The notes: a model not told the origin generated them from the sequence alone. 64,000 bases of DNA from Paraburkholderia kirstenboschensis (GCF_904848585.1 NZ_CAJHCR010000005.1:372001-436000); one strand, 5' to 3'. Counted from the first letter of the stretch, positions 18,007 through 27,187 are shown. A program made the numbers and translations.

Positions 18007-19521
18007 TCAACGCACGGCGACGACTGGATTGAGTTTGACTGCAGGTGCCGCACCGGCACTCTGCGCAGCGGCATCGGCATGGTCGGAATAGCCGCCGCCA
18101 AGCGCCGCTGCCAAGGCGATCTGCTGATCGCGCCGGTTCATCTTCAGATTCGCGACCTGCTGGTCGGCGCCCAACGCCGTGGTGTCGGCGTTCAGCACCG
18201 TGAGCTGATTCGCGAGTCCCGCCTTGTATTGGACGAGCGCCAGTTGATCGGCACTGCGGGCGGCTTCCTGCGCAGCTAACGCATCGCTGAGCTGTTGGTC
18301 GGTGGAACGGATTTGCGCGAGTTGAGTGGCAACTTCGGACAGTGCCGTGACGAGCGTCTGGTTATAAGCCGCGACGGCGTAGTCGAAATCGGCATAGCGG
18401 CCTTTAAGTTGCGCCCGCAACTGGCCGCCGTCGAAAATCGGCAGATGGATCGCCGGCCCCACCGATGCCGTGCGGCTCGCCGCGTTGAGGAAGCGGCCAA
18501 AGCCGAACGCGTCAAGGCCGATAGCAGCACTCAGGTTGATGTCGGGATAGAACTCGGCCTTGGCTTCCTTCACATCGTGCATGAGCGCGTCGACTCGCCA
18601 TTTCGCGGCGACCAGATCCGGACGCCGGCTCACGAGGTCGGCGGGAAGGTTGGCCGGCAGACGCACTTCGTCGCCGATACCCAGCGCGGGACGGGCAATC
18701 GCAAGACCTCGGTCAGGTCCTGCACCGAGCAATGCGGCGAGTTGATATCGCGTGCTGAGAATGCTGCCGTCCAGCGACGCCAACGCGGCCCGGCTGCTAG
18801 CAAGGTTCGCCTGCGCGGTCTTGCGCTCCACCTGCGTATCGAGTCCGGTTGCAATCCGGCCGGCGGTGATGCGGTCTATCTGCTCGCGCTGCGTCACTTC
18901 CTGCTGCGCGATGTCGCGCAGCGCATATAGACGCGCCAGCTGGTTATACGCACGCGCCGTGGCAGATGTCAGCGAGAGTCTGACGACTTCCGCATCGGCC
19001 TTGCTTGCTTGCAACTGCGACACCGAGGCTTTCAGTGCTTCGCGATTCTTGCCCCACAAATCGAGGTCATACGATGCGGACAGCAAGCCCTTGTTCTCTG
19101 ATTGCCATGACCCGCCGTACGGAGGCGGCACGAGCGCCGTGCTCGAATACTGCTGCCGTGTGAACGAATAGGTCGCCCCGACTTGCGGCATCGTGCTCGC
19201 CTTCGCCGTCTCGCTGTAAGCAGCGGCGGCGGCGACGCGTGCGCGCGCCTGTTCGATCGACGGATTGCCTTTCAATGCTTCATCGAGCAGCGCCTTCAGT
19301 TGGGAGTCGCCGAACTGATCGGCCCAGTCGACCGCGGGCCACTGCCCGTTGTCCGCCGGAATGCTTTGCTGCGTCGCATAGGTCTGCGGCGCAGCAATCT
19401 GCTTGTCGCTCGAGATGCCTGCATAGTTCGCGCAGGCCGATAGCACCGCCGCGAAAATCACCGTCATGCCGGACTTCGCAATTCGCGATCCGATCACTCG
19501 TCGATTTAACTGTCTATTCAT
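18007..19521 (-). CDS. Efflux outer membrane lipoprotein, NodT family
   Basis: 504 residues. A lipoprotein signal with lipobox LSAC (Cys30) is followed by two outer-membrane-efflux repeats typical of TolC/OprM proteins, for example NPSIEQARARVAAAAA and DLVAAKWRVDALMHD. It forms the trimeric exit duct of the pump. The ATG at 19521 fits the signal peptide; the open frame to 19575 runs through the operator region and is rejected. A palindrome lies only 3 bp upstream of the start codon, so repressor binding there could block transcription or translation directly. Confidence 0.9.
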   Translation of the reverse strand: MNRQLNRRVIGSRIAKSGMTVIFAAVLSACANYAGISSDKQIAAPQTYATQQSIPADNGQWPAVDWADQFGDSQLKALLDEALKGNPSIEQARARVAAAAAYSETAKASTMPQVGATYSFTRQQYSSTALVPPPYGGSWQSENKGLLSASYDLDLWGKNREALKASVSQLQASKADAEVVRLSLTSATARAYNQLARLYALRDIAQQEVTQREQIDRITAGRIATGLDTQVERKTAQANLASSRAALASLDGSILSTRYQLAALLGAGPDRGLAIARPALGIGDEVRLPANLPADLVSRRPDLVAAKWRVDALMHDVKEAKAEFYPDINLSAAIGLDAFGFGRFLNAASRTASVGPAIHLPIFDGGQLRAQLKGRYADFDYAVAAYNQTLVTALSEVATQLAQIRSTDQQLSDALAAQEAARSADQLALVQYKAGLANQLTVLNADTTALGADQQVANLKMNRRDQQIALAAALGGGYSDHADAAAQSAGAAPAVKLNPVVAVR

Positions 19522-19523
19522 CT

Positions 19524-19537
19524 TCTGACCTGTCAGA
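19524..19537. promoter_or_regulatory. Putative MarR operator before the outer membrane efflux gene
   Basis: Perfect palindrome TCTGAC-CT-GTCAGA in the 50-bp gap between the MarR stop and the start of the outer membrane lipoprotein gene. It matches the sites at 16688 and 20037. Confidence 0.6.
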
Positions 19538-19571
19538 TATACGGACAAAAAAATTTGCGCGAACGATTCGC

Positions 19572-20009
19572 TCAATCTTCGAGAAACTTGAACAGCAGAC
19601 GGCGCAGCTCATGGAATTCGGCCTTGGTGAATTTCTTCAGCCGTCTGTTGAGCACGACCGGCACCATGTCGGGCAGACGGCTCGCCACGGCTTCGCCTTT
19701 TTTCGTGAGCTTCAGATTTACGACACGGCGATCTTCCAGACTGCGGGAGCGCTGTAGCAAACCCTTCGTTTCGAGCTTGTCGAGCATGCGCGTCATCAGG
19801 CCGGTGTCTATACCGAGCAACGTGGACAGTTCGAACGGAGTGTTCGCGATCGCCTGGTGCATGGACAGAAGAATGCCCATTTGCTGGGCCGTGATGTCCA
19901 GATCCTTGAGTTCTGCGTCTATCTCTGTCACCAGAAGGTTGCGCGCCTTGTTGATGGCAAAGCCCACGCTCTCGGTTACGCTGAAATTCTCGCTCGTGTA
20001 ATGGTTCAT
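19572..20009 (-). CDS. MarR family transcriptional regulator
   Basis: 145 residues with the MarR winged helix fold. Helices for dimer formation lie at both ends. The recognition helix region is STLLGIDTGLMTRMLDKLE at about 62-80, and the wing has LEDRRVVNLKLTKKGE. GAGGGAAC gives the ATG a good ribosome site. It is the first gene of the efflux unit and has a palindrome 28 bp upstream, so it very probably represses itself and the pump until a phenolic or other ligand binds. Confidence 0.9.
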   Translation of the reverse strand: MNHYTSENFSVTESVGFAINKARNLLVTEIDAELKDLDITAQQMGILLSMHQAIANTPFELSTLLGIDTGLMTRMLDKLETKGLLQRSRSLEDRRVVNLKLTKKGEAVASRLPDMVPVVLNRRLKKFTKAEFHELRRLLFKFLED

Positions 20010-20311
20010 CTGTTGTTCCCTCGCTTGGAACGCAATATATCTGCATTGTCAGATATCTCCAAGCTCAATGCTGCACATCAATGTTTCAATTATTGCGCTA
20101 CCGGCGATTCCGTCCTGCGGCGAAGAGGAACTGCGGCTCGCGGCACGTCGATCTCATTGCTCCGATCAGCCCGCCCACCAATGCGCTTTCAGCCAACTTC
20201 CACAGGCGACGCGCGATGCGAGCTTACCAACAGCACCGAGACGCTTACCGCCCGCGTCGGTCGCCGGCGGGGGCCCGCTCAATTCCACGGGCCTTGCATC
20301 GCCGCCTTCCG
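20010..20311. other. Intergenic region upstream of the marR-efflux operon
   Basis: Contains the putative MarR operator at 20037-20056. I see no credible gene, RNA gene or terminator in the rest; the open frames here are Arg/Pro-rich and look like chance. Confidence 0.5.
20037..20056. promoter_or_regulatory. Putative MarR operator upstream of the marR gene
   Basis: Perfect inverted repeat ATATCTG-N6-CAGATAT, 28 bp before the MarR start codon. The TCTG...CAGA core is shared with the sites at 19524 and 16688, although its spacing is wider. Confidence 0.6.
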
Positions 20312-20599
20312 TCACACGCCTTCAACGAGAACGGCGCGATAGCGCGCGCCTTTGAACCGGTGCTGCGCGACTTCCTGATAGGCCGGCCCGTCGTACCAGG
20401 CACGCGCTTCTGCAGTCGACGGAAACTCCACGATCACGACACCCTCTGGCGCTTCGCCTTCAAGAACCTGTTGAGGCCCGTAGGCAGCGAGGATCTTGAC
20501 GGGATGGCCTTTGAAGGTCTCGCCGACCTTGCTTTGGTAGATGTCGAGTTCCTGCTGATCCTGCGTGCTTTCTTTTGTGAAGACGATATATGTGGCCAT
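20312..20599 (-). CDS. DUF1330 family protein
   Basis: 95 residues in a dimeric alpha-beta barrel-like fold. It starts MATYIVFTKE and has the family pattern VEFPSTAEARAWYDGPAYQE, close to the domain's end. The upstream 11 codons of the open frame add nothing recognisable, and the ATG at 20599 matches the family start. DUF1330 proteins are small cytoplasmic proteins of unknown role, sometimes beside catabolic genes. No operon partner is obvious; the next gene on its strand is 95 bp away. Confidence 0.8.
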   Translation of the reverse strand: MATYIVFTKESTQDQQELDIYQSKVGETFKGHPVKILAAYGPQQVLEGEAPEGVVIVEFPSTAEARAWYDGPAYQEVAQHRFKGARYRAVLVEGV

Positions 20600-20693
20600 G
20601 GCATGCGCTCCTGCGGTGGTGGGAAGGTGCATACGATGATGCCATGAAATCGCGTCGTGCTTCGGCGCACAGCACCGCTGCTATGTGGACCGG

Positions 20694-21464
20694 TCACTTC
20701 CCGGTAGCCCAATGCGAGTTGCGCATCAGCTTGCTGAAGTCTCTGCGGACGAACTCCGGGTCCTTGTAGGCCATGACATCAGCCAGACCCGTTCCCTGCG
20801 TGGTCTCCGGACGATGCTTGAGGCTCTCGTAGAGAGCCTGCATAAAGTCTTCCGCGAATTGCGGCGGATGCGGATGAGCCGCCTCGACGGCGTTCCGCTG
20901 CGCGGCTGTGAAGTCGTCATAGCCTGCGCCCACAAGATCCATGTTGGCGCCTTCGGCAACGAGTGCGGCCATCGGGAACAGATGCGCGGAAATTCCATTG
21001 GTCGTGTGCAATGCAATTGCAAGCCAGACCATCTGGCTATCAGCCTCGGAAATGCCGTGACTCCGCAAAAAATCGCGTGCCGCGTTCGCGCCATCCACTT
21101 CATAACGCAAGTGGCTTTGCCCATAACCTGCCGTCAGGCCGAAATCGTGGAACATAGCCGCAACGTAAAGAAGTTCCGGGTCGAAAGCGAGGCCCTTGCG
21201 CTTTCCTGCCAGGGCAGCCCAATAATAGACGCGCGTGGAGTGCTGAAACAGAAAATCGCCCTCCGAATCGCGAATGATTTGCGCTGCGTCGCGCGCCAAT
21301 TTGCTGTCGGGGACTTTTACGCCAGGAACCTCATCGCCGGCGTTCGCCGTGGGTTGATTGAACGTGGGCTGCGTTTGCGCGTGCGCGTCGGGGGCCAGGA
21401 TAATTCCCCCAAACGCGAGAGCGAGGGCGGCGCAAACTGCAGCAACGATACTGCCGGCCTTCAT
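20694..21464 (-). CDS. HD-domain hydrolase with signal peptide
   Basis: 256 residues. A signal peptide with cleavage-like site DAHAQ at about residue 29-30 points to export. The HD metal site is present: His75 (QHSTRVYYW), His106-Asp107 (MFHDFGL), His153 (ALHTT) and Asp176. The layout resembles the HD group that includes fungal cyanamide hydratases, though function cannot be fixed by eye. It is a tandem paralogue of the next gene, which has no signal peptide; most of the core is alignable without gaps. The two genes point the same way, 174 bp apart. An exported HD hydrolase is unusual. Confidence 0.75.
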   Translation of the reverse strand: MKAGSIVAAVCAALALAFGGIILAPDAHAQTQPTFNQPTANAGDEVPGVKVPDSKLARDAAQIIRDSEGDFLFQHSTRVYYWAALAGKRKGLAFDPELLYVAAMFHDFGLTAGYGQSHLRYEVDGANAARDFLRSHGISEADSQMVWLAIALHTTNGISAHLFPMAALVAEGANMDLVGAGYDDFTAAQRNAVEAAHPHPPQFAEDFMQALYESLKHRPETTQGTGLADVMAYKDPEFVRRDFSKLMRNSHWATGK

Positions 21465-21638
21465 GATCTTCTCCTTCTTCCAAAGAACTTAACTGAACCG
21501 GAACCAGCACACGACTGCTGGCCGTGCCTATACGCGAGGCACTACAGGAATCCTTCTCGGACCCTGCGCATTTCATACGGCATGCAGGGTCCGGATTGGG
21601 ATGAGTGGACGACAACCGGGCATTCGGAAATGCAGCGT

Positions 21639-22295
21639 TCAGCGGGCAGTTCGCTGTTCCCACTTCGAACTGAGGATGATGCTGCAAACGTTCGTTCGCA
21701 CGAAATCCGGATCCTTGTAGGCGAGGAAATCATCGTTGAAGGTACCGAACGTGCTGCCGGGGCGATGCTTCATACCGTGATAGAAAGCATCGATGATCTT
21801 GTTTGCAAAGCCGGGATCGCGGGGATACGCAGCAATCACCGCGTCGCGTTGTTCGTCGGTAAATTCCTCAAAGCCGCGCCCCGCCACGTCCATTCCTGCT
21901 CCTGCCTGCAACAAGGCAATTTCTCCGTGCATGTGTTCCGGGATGCCAGGAGTCGTGTGCAAAGCAACTGCATTCCAGACCTTGTCAATGTCCGCCTCGG
22001 CGATGTGGCGGCTTCGCAGAAAATCCCGCGCGGCGTTCGCGCCGTCCACTTCGAAGCGAAGCTGGCTCTCCTGATAGATCGACGTGAGGCCAATGTCGTG
22101 GAACATAGCGGCGACGTAAAGCAACTCCGGATCGAAGAACACGCCTTTTCGTTCCCCGAGCAAAGCACCCCAGAAGTACACGCGGGAGGAGTGCGTGAAC
22201 AGCAATTCATTTTCCGTGTCCCGAATAAGCTCGGTGACCTCACGCGCCAATTTGCTGTCGGGTATCTTCACGCTAGATATTTCGTTCGTCTGCAT
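21639..22295 (-). CDS. HD-domain hydrolase, cytoplasmic paralogue
   Basis: 218 residues. The HD site is intact: His35 (THSSRVYFW), His66-Asp67 (MFHDIGL), His113 (ALHTT) and Asp136. The start is MQTNEISS at 22295, preceded by GGAG; the upstream frame to 22385 carries no signal peptide and lacks a ribosome site. Identical or near-identical blocks shared with the neighbour include IPDSKLAR, DPELLYVAAMFHD and EVDGANAARDFLRS, so the pair arose by duplication. It could hydrolyse a nitrile, cyanamide-like or phosphate compound. The MocR gene diverges from its start and may regulate the pair. Confidence 0.78.
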   Translation of the reverse strand: MQTNEISSVKIPDSKLAREVTELIRDTENELLFTHSSRVYFWGALLGERKGVFFDPELLYVAAMFHDIGLTSIYQESQLRFEVDGANAARDFLRSRHIAEADIDKVWNAVALHTTPGIPEHMHGEIALLQAGAGMDVAGRGFEEFTDEQRDAVIAAYPRDPGFANKIIDAFYHGMKHRPGSTFGTFNDDFLAYKDPDFVRTNVCSIILSSKWEQRTAR

Positions 22296-22488
22296 CACTC
22301 TTCTCCATTCATCTGATCCTGCATTTACGGACAGTCGGCGACGGCTGGTGCCTATCGCTCGCCCGCACTCCACTGCGTACTCCAATTAGATTGCAATTGA
22401 TCAGCCGCTTTATATGGAGGAAGTTACGCTCCTATCAGGCCACAATACAGACCCAAGATTGACGATTCTGGATGTACCATTGACGGCT

Positions 22489-23901
22489 ATGACGACGCTC
22501 CCAATTGGCCTCGATCGCTCCGCGAGCACATCGCTGTCCGCACAAATCTACGGTGCGATTCGACACGCGATAGAGACAGGGCAGCTTGCCGCCGGCGCAA
22601 GGCTGCCATCGTGGGTAGATCTGGCCGCGCAGATCGGCGTCTCGCGCGGCACGGTGCGTGTGGCCTATGAGCGTCTGATCGATGAGCAGTTCGCGGTCGC
22701 TTGTGGGGCGGCCGGAACCCGGGTAGCTGAGCGTCCACCCCCGCCCGCAACGCCCGCTCGGTCACCGGAAGCGCCGCCGTTTCCCGATCTGTTCCATGAA
22801 TTCGGAGCGGCTCCTTTGGCGTTTCAAATGGGTGTGCCTTCTGAGGACGCCTTTCCTTTCAAGCTATGGTCGCGCGTACTCACGCGCGCGGCGCGGCGGG
22901 CTGCGGTTGCTCATGTCGGCTACCCTGATCCGCGTGGCGATCCTGACTTCCGAAAGGAGATCGCAGCCTATCTTGGCGTTGCACGGGGCTTGCGATGCAG
23001 TCCATCTCAGGTTCTTGTCACTGCGGGATTCTCGGCTGCACTCGGCCTCGCAATCCGGGGGCTCGGTGTCGAAGGCAAAGAAGCATGGATGGAAGATCCC
23101 GGTTTTCCGCTCACGCGTACCGCGCTCGATTTAGCTGGAATGACTGTGAGAGCCATTCCAGTCGATGCGGACGGGCTCGACGTGGACTCGGGCATTCGGA
23201 GTTCGGCTGACGCCGCCCTGGCAGTCGTGACACCGGGCCAGCAGGCACCCCTCGGGATGGCGATGTCGCTCCCCCGGCGGCTCGCGCTGCTCGCATGGGC
23301 TCGACAAAACGACACCTGGATCATTGAAGACGATTACCTGAGTGAGCTCCAGTTGAAGGGCCGCGCAGCGCCGGCCCTTGCATCACTCGATCCAGACGGA
23401 CGCGTGCTGCATATTGGCAGCTTCAGCAAGACTATCAGCCCCGCGCTCCGACTCGGCTTTCTGGTGGTCCCGCTTGAAATGGCCCACCGCTTTGGCGAGA
23501 TCGCAGCGTGCCTGATGCCCGCACCGGCGTCGTTCGTGCAGCACGCCGTGGCAGAATTTCTGCGCGACGGGCACTATCTTCGGCACCTTCGGCGTATGAA
23601 GCGTCTTTATGCCACGCGACGCGATAGCCTGCTTCGTTGTCTGAACGAGTTGGCATCGGACTCGATAAAAGTTCGTGCGGCTGCCGGTACGGCCATCGTG
23701 ACGACGCTTCCCCACTCTGCATCTGACGTAGATATCGCCATGCGAGCGTTGCAATCCCGCTTGGCGCCTGCGCCTCTGTCGCCGTGGTATCTGCACTCGC
23801 CTCGCCCACAGGGCTTACTGCTGAGCGTGACCAACCTGGATGAACGCAGGGTGGTCGAAGACTGTCGCCGACTGATGGAAGTGGTTCGCAAAGGTAGCTA
23901 G
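22489..23901 (+). CDS. MocR/PdxR family transcriptional regulator (GntR HTH fused to aminotransferase fold)
   Basis: 470 residues from the ATG used here. An N-terminal GntR winged helix (IYGAIRHAIETGQLAAGARL, then GVSRGTVRVAYERL) is joined by a Pro-rich linker to a fold-type I aminotransferase domain. The PLP lysine is in IGSFSKTISPALR. Such proteins sense PLP, amino acids or GABA-like effectors. An in-frame ATG at 22414 would add 25 residues; neither start has a clear ribosome site, and I prefer the one that begins close to the HTH. It is divergent from the HD-hydrolase pair, so those genes are candidate targets. Confidence 0.82.
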   Translation: MTTLPIGLDRSASTSLSAQIYGAIRHAIETGQLAAGARLPSWVDLAAQIGVSRGTVRVAYERLIDEQFAVACGAAGTRVAERPPPPATPARSPEAPPFPDLFHEFGAAPLAFQMGVPSEDAFPFKLWSRVLTRAARRAAVAHVGYPDPRGDPDFRKEIAAYLGVARGLRCSPSQVLVTAGFSAALGLAIRGLGVEGKEAWMEDPGFPLTRTALDLAGMTVRAIPVDADGLDVDSGIRSSADAALAVVTPGQQAPLGMAMSLPRRLALLAWARQNDTWIIEDDYLSELQLKGRAAPALASLDPDGRVLHIGSFSKTISPALRLGFLVVPLEMAHRFGEIAACLMPAPASFVQHAVAEFLRDGHYLRHLRRMKRLYATRRDSLLRCLNELASDSIKVRAAAGTAIVTTLPHSASDVDIAMRALQSRLAPAPLSPWYLHSPRPQGLLLSVTNLDERRVVEDCRRLMEVVRKGS

Positions 23902-24019
23902 GCCGCCGGCAATGCGGCTTGCTGACCGCTTGATGGTACATAACGAATGTTCATTCTTGGTTCTTTCTTATGGTCCAGCCCGGACCCACAATGTGAGGAC
24001 ACCAAGGAGATACCACGTC

Positions 24020-24436
24020 ATGAACATCCGATTTGTCGTTGGTGCTGTCGCCGCAGGCATTGCTCTTTCCACTGCCATACCTGCCACCGCGCATGGCACG
24101 GCTGAAACCGTCACGCCGAACTTCCAGCACGCGATTCCCAACATCCCTGGCAAGTCGTTGACCGCGGTGGTTGTCGACTATGCACCCGCAGCAGCGTCGC
24201 GCGCACACGAGCATGCGAAGTCGGCTTTCATCTATGCATACGTCGTGTCGGGAGCCATCGAGTCGCAAGTCGACGACGGCCCGAAGCGGGTCTACCATGC
24301 CGGCGAAAGTTTCTTCGAGGAGCCGGGCGCAGTTCACCGTGTCAGCCGCAATGCAAGCAAGACCAGGCCCGCAAAGTTGCTGGCCGTGTTCGTGGTGGAC
24401 AGCAACGATAAGGCCCTGACCACCCCGATCGAGTAA
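24020..24436 (+). CDS. Exported cupin-domain protein
   Basis: 138 residues. A signal peptide ends near ATAHG (about residue 23), and the ATG at 24020 is preceded by AAGGAG. The cupin barrel has motif 1 around SRAHEHAKSAFIYAYVVSG and motif 2 around EEPGAVHRVSRNAS. Motif 1 has two histidines and motif 2 one, enough for a metal site. Function is unknown; small exported cupins often sit next to oxidoreductase or regulator genes. It follows the MocR gene by 118 bp and may be transcribed separately. Confidence 0.8.
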   Translation: MNIRFVVGAVAAGIALSTAIPATAHGTAETVTPNFQHAIPNIPGKSLTAVVVDYAPAAASRAHEHAKSAFIYAYVVSGAIESQVDDGPKRVYHAGESFFEEPGAVHRVSRNASKTRPAKLLAVFVVDSNDKALTTPIE

Positions 24437-24549
24437 TCAGTACATCAAGGCCCTATAACTTCAACCGGCATGGCGGGAGCACCGGAACTACCGTTCCGCC
24501 TATAGGCAAATCACGCTTCACATCAACCGGGCACATCGCGAAGGCGTCG

Positions 24550-25257
24550 TTAGCCAACCAGTTCGACCATCACGATGTCGGTGTCGTCTCGCGCTGTCAT
24601 CGTAAGCTGCGATTCATTGGTAACCACGACTCCATCGCGTGGCGCGAGCCGGACCTGTCCCACGTCGAGCCGACCGTGATCGGCAACCACATACGCGTGG
24701 CCTGGCGGTCGCAACACGTGATGCAGCGTCGCGCCTTCGCGTATCGTCGCGATGCGCACGCGGGCATCCGCATTGATAGGCAACGCGCCTGCACGCACGT
24801 CGTCTGGATCGCCGCTCGCCAGCGTGACGAAGCGGCCTTCGCGACATTCGCGCGAACAGACACGCGTCGCCCAACGCGGCGTGCCGCCCGGTGTGCGCGG
24901 GTGCAACGAGATCTGAAACAGCCGCGCCGGCAAACTTTCCTCGTTGCGTTCGGCGTGATGTACCGCGCAGCCCGCGCTCATAGCCTGCACGGAGTCGGCA
25001 ACCAGGCGCGCTCGATTGCCAGCGTCGTCTTCGTGCGTGATTGCACCTGAACGCACCCACGTCACGATCTCGACTTCGCGGTGAGCATGCAGACCGAAGC
25101 CCGAGTGTGGCGCGAACTCATCGTCGTTCCAAACGTAGAGCGCGCCGAGCGGCACATGGTCGGCGCGTCCGAACTCGCCAAAGCGGAAATGCAGCCGCGC
25201 ATCCAGCCAGTCGCGCCTGATTACATCGAGCGATAGAAAAGGACGATGTTCGATCAT
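24550..25257 (-). CDS. Pirin family protein (bicupin)
   Basis: 235 residues. It starts MIEHRPFLSLDVI, a typical pirin N-terminus; the open frame to 25320 adds 21 residues without family match. The N-terminal cupin metal motif is FAPHSGFGLHAHREVEIV, followed by GAITHEDDAG and the pirin pattern QAMSAGCAVHHAERNE. Bacterial pirins include quercetin 2,3-dioxygenases and redox modulators. It lies 93 bp after the SDR gene on the same strand, so the two are probably cotranscribed under the divergent LysR regulator. Confidence 0.85.
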   Translation of the reverse strand: MIEHRPFLSLDVIRRDWLDARLHFRFGEFGRADHVPLGALYVWNDDEFAPHSGFGLHAHREVEIVTWVRSGAITHEDDAGNRARLVADSVQAMSAGCAVHHAERNEESLPARLFQISLHPRTPGGTPRWATRVCSRECREGRFVTLASGDPDDVRAGALPINADARVRIATIREGATLHHVLRPPGHAYVVADHGRLDVGQVRLAPRDGVVVTNESQLTMTARDDTDIVMVELVG

Positions 25258-25350
25258 GATGTGCCCGAGTTGAAACGCGCGGACGCGCGCGGGCGCCGGT
25301 GCAGTCGTCGAAGACCGCACCAGACGCGCCCTCGCGTGCCCAGGTTGCGC

Positions 25351-26115
25351 TTAGACCTGCTGCTGGCCGCCGTCGACGAACAGCTCGGCGCCGTTCACGA
25401 AGCTCGCGTCGTCCGAGGCGAGGAACAGCGCCGCGCTCGCGATCTCGCCGGGCTCGCCGAGGCGTCCCATCGGGATCTGGGCAGCCAGGTAATCGGCCAG
25501 GCCTTGTTGCTGGGCTGCGTCCGGACCGGCGAGGTCGAGCAGGCCCGGCGTGCGGGTTGCGCCCGGGCTGATCGTGTTGACGCGGATGCGGCGGTCCTTG
25601 AGATCGAGGATCCAGCTACGCGCAAAGGCGCGCACCGCGGCCTTCGACGCCGAATACACGCTGAATGCGGCCGTGCCCGCGCTGCCAGCCGTCGAACCGG
25701 CGAGGATCACCGAGGCGCCTTCTGCGAGCAGCGGCAGCGCTTTTTGCACCGTGAACAGCACGCCCTTGACGTTGCGGTTGAAGGTGTCGTCGAAGTGTTC
25801 TTCGGTGATGCCGCCCAACGGCAGCATCGAACCGCCGCCAGCATTGGCGAACAGCACGTCGAGGCGCCCCTGTTCTTCCTTGATCTGCGCGTACAGCGCG
25901 TCGAGCTCATCGAGCTTCGCAGAATCGACGCGTACGCCGGTCGCGTTGCCGCCGGCTTCGCGAATCCCCTTCACTGCGGCGTCGAGTTCGGTCTGACGGC
26001 GACCGGTGATGTACACGTGCGCGCCTTCTGCTGCAAAGCGGTGAGCAGTGGCGAGGCCGATGCCGCTGGTTGCGCCCGTGACCAGTGCGATCTTGTTGTC
26101 GAGTTTGCGTGCCAT
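25351..26115 (-). CDS. Short-chain dehydrogenase/reductase
   Basis: 254 residues, classical SDR. The cofactor motif is VTGATSGIGLATA near residue 13, the NAG block is LFANAGGGSML, the catalytic Ser lies in AGSTAGSAG, and Tyr-Lys are in YSASKAAVRAFAR. The C-terminal SFVNGAELFVDGGQQQV is also typical. AAGGAG lies at ideal distance from the ATG. The nearby Arg in TGRRQTEL suggests NADP preference. The substrate is unknown. It is divergent from a LysR gene, the common LysR-SDR pair. Confidence 0.9.
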   Translation of the reverse strand: MARKLDNKIALVTGATSGIGLATAHRFAAEGAHVYITGRRQTELDAAVKGIREAGGNATGVRVDSAKLDELDALYAQIKEEQGRLDVLFANAGGGSMLPLGGITEEHFDDTFNRNVKGVLFTVQKALPLLAEGASVILAGSTAGSAGTAAFSVYSASKAAVRAFARSWILDLKDRRIRVNTISPGATRTPGLLDLAGPDAAQQQGLADYLAAQIPMGRLGEPGEIASAALFLASDDASFVNGAELFVDGGQQQV

Positions 26116-26269
26116 GGTGTTTCTCCTTCAAATCGATAAGTGGATGACTGCGTTGGGAAACTGCGTTCGGTGTTGCGTGCTGCGATGTAAGGAGAATATC
26201 GACGCGTCCGCTTTTTCGAAATAGAATTGATTGCAATCCAACGTTGCATAAATGAAACGATGAGGCGAA

Positions 26270-27187
26270 ATGGCGAAGCTGCCTGATTTCGAAGGACTGG
26301 CGATGTTCGCGAAGGTCGCCGAGGAAGGATCGTTCGCGGCTGCGGCGCGCGCAGTGGGCGTGTCGGTGGCGACTGTCTCGCGCGGCGTCGCCCGCCTGGA
26401 AGACCGGCTGGGCGCGCGGCTTTTCAATCGCACATCGCGCCAGCTAGCGCTCACCGAGTTCGGCCGGACGATCTGCGAGAAAGCCGGCGAGATTTACCGG
26501 CAGGCCGAGGAAGCGGAAAGTGCCGCACGCGAGATGTCAGTGCAGCCGCGCGGGCTCGTGCGCCTCGCTGTGCCGATGTCGTTCGGGCTGCGCTGGGTCG
26601 CGCCACTGCTGCCGGCTTTCTTTCGCGCTTTTCCGGTGGTGTCGATCGACCTGCATCTGTCCGATGCGCCGGTCGACCTGGTCGCTGACGGCTTCGACGC
26701 CGCGCTGCGTATTGCCGCACTGCCCGATTCGTCGCTGGTAGCGCGACGGCTGTGCGCGGTAACGCAATACGTCGTCGCGTCACCGGACTATCTGAAGCGT
26801 GAGGGACGGCCTACGCATCCGCGCGAACTGGTGGACCGGCCGTGCCTCTCATATGCGTATCGCGCGCGCAGCGATGTGTGGCGCTTCACGAACGACGCGG
26901 GCGAGGAGGAACCGGTCTTGCCTACAGGTCCACTGCGCGTGACGAACTCCGATGCGCTGTTGCCCACGCTGCTCGATGGTCTGGCGATTGCCGAACTGCC
27001 CGAATTTATCGCCGGCGAATATCTGGCCGATGGCCGTCTGGAAGCGATCCTCACCGACTGGTCTTTGACGAAGGGCGGCCTTTACTTCGTCACGCCGTCG
27101 GCGCGCGCCCGTCCTGCGAAAGTGAGCGCGCTGTCCGACTACTTCGCCGAACACCTTTCCGATCCGTCGTGGCGATGGCCGAAGTGA
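26270..27187 (+). CDS. LysR family transcriptional regulator
   Basis: 305 residues. The HTH covers residues 4-63 (FEGLAMFAKVAEEGSFAAAAR, then VATVSRGVARLE), followed by a periplasmic-binding-like effector domain (GLVRLAVPMSFGLRWVAPLL). It belongs by eye to the group that controls neighbouring oxidoreductases. It is divergent from the SDR-pirin unit with 154 bp between starts, so it is the likely regulator of that unit. Confidence 0.88.
   Translation: MAKLPDFEGLAMFAKVAEEGSFAAAARAVGVSVATVSRGVARLEDRLGARLFNRTSRQLALTEFGRTICEKAGEIYRQAEEAESAAREMSVQPRGLVRLAVPMSFGLRWVAPLLPAFFRAFPVVSIDLHLSDAPVDLVADGFDAALRIAALPDSSLVARRLCAVTQYVVASPDYLKREGRPTHPRELVDRPCLSYAYRARSDVWRFTNDAGEEEPVLPTGPLRVTNSDALLPTLLDGLAIAELPEFIAGEYLADGRLEAILTDWSLTKGGLYFVTPSARARPAKVSALSDYFAEHLSDPSWRWPK

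Noticed and set aside
20694..22295. Naming the HD proteins cyanamide hydratases
   Set aside because: The spacing of metal residues is suggestive, but the family is broad and no diagnostic residue can be confirmed by eye.
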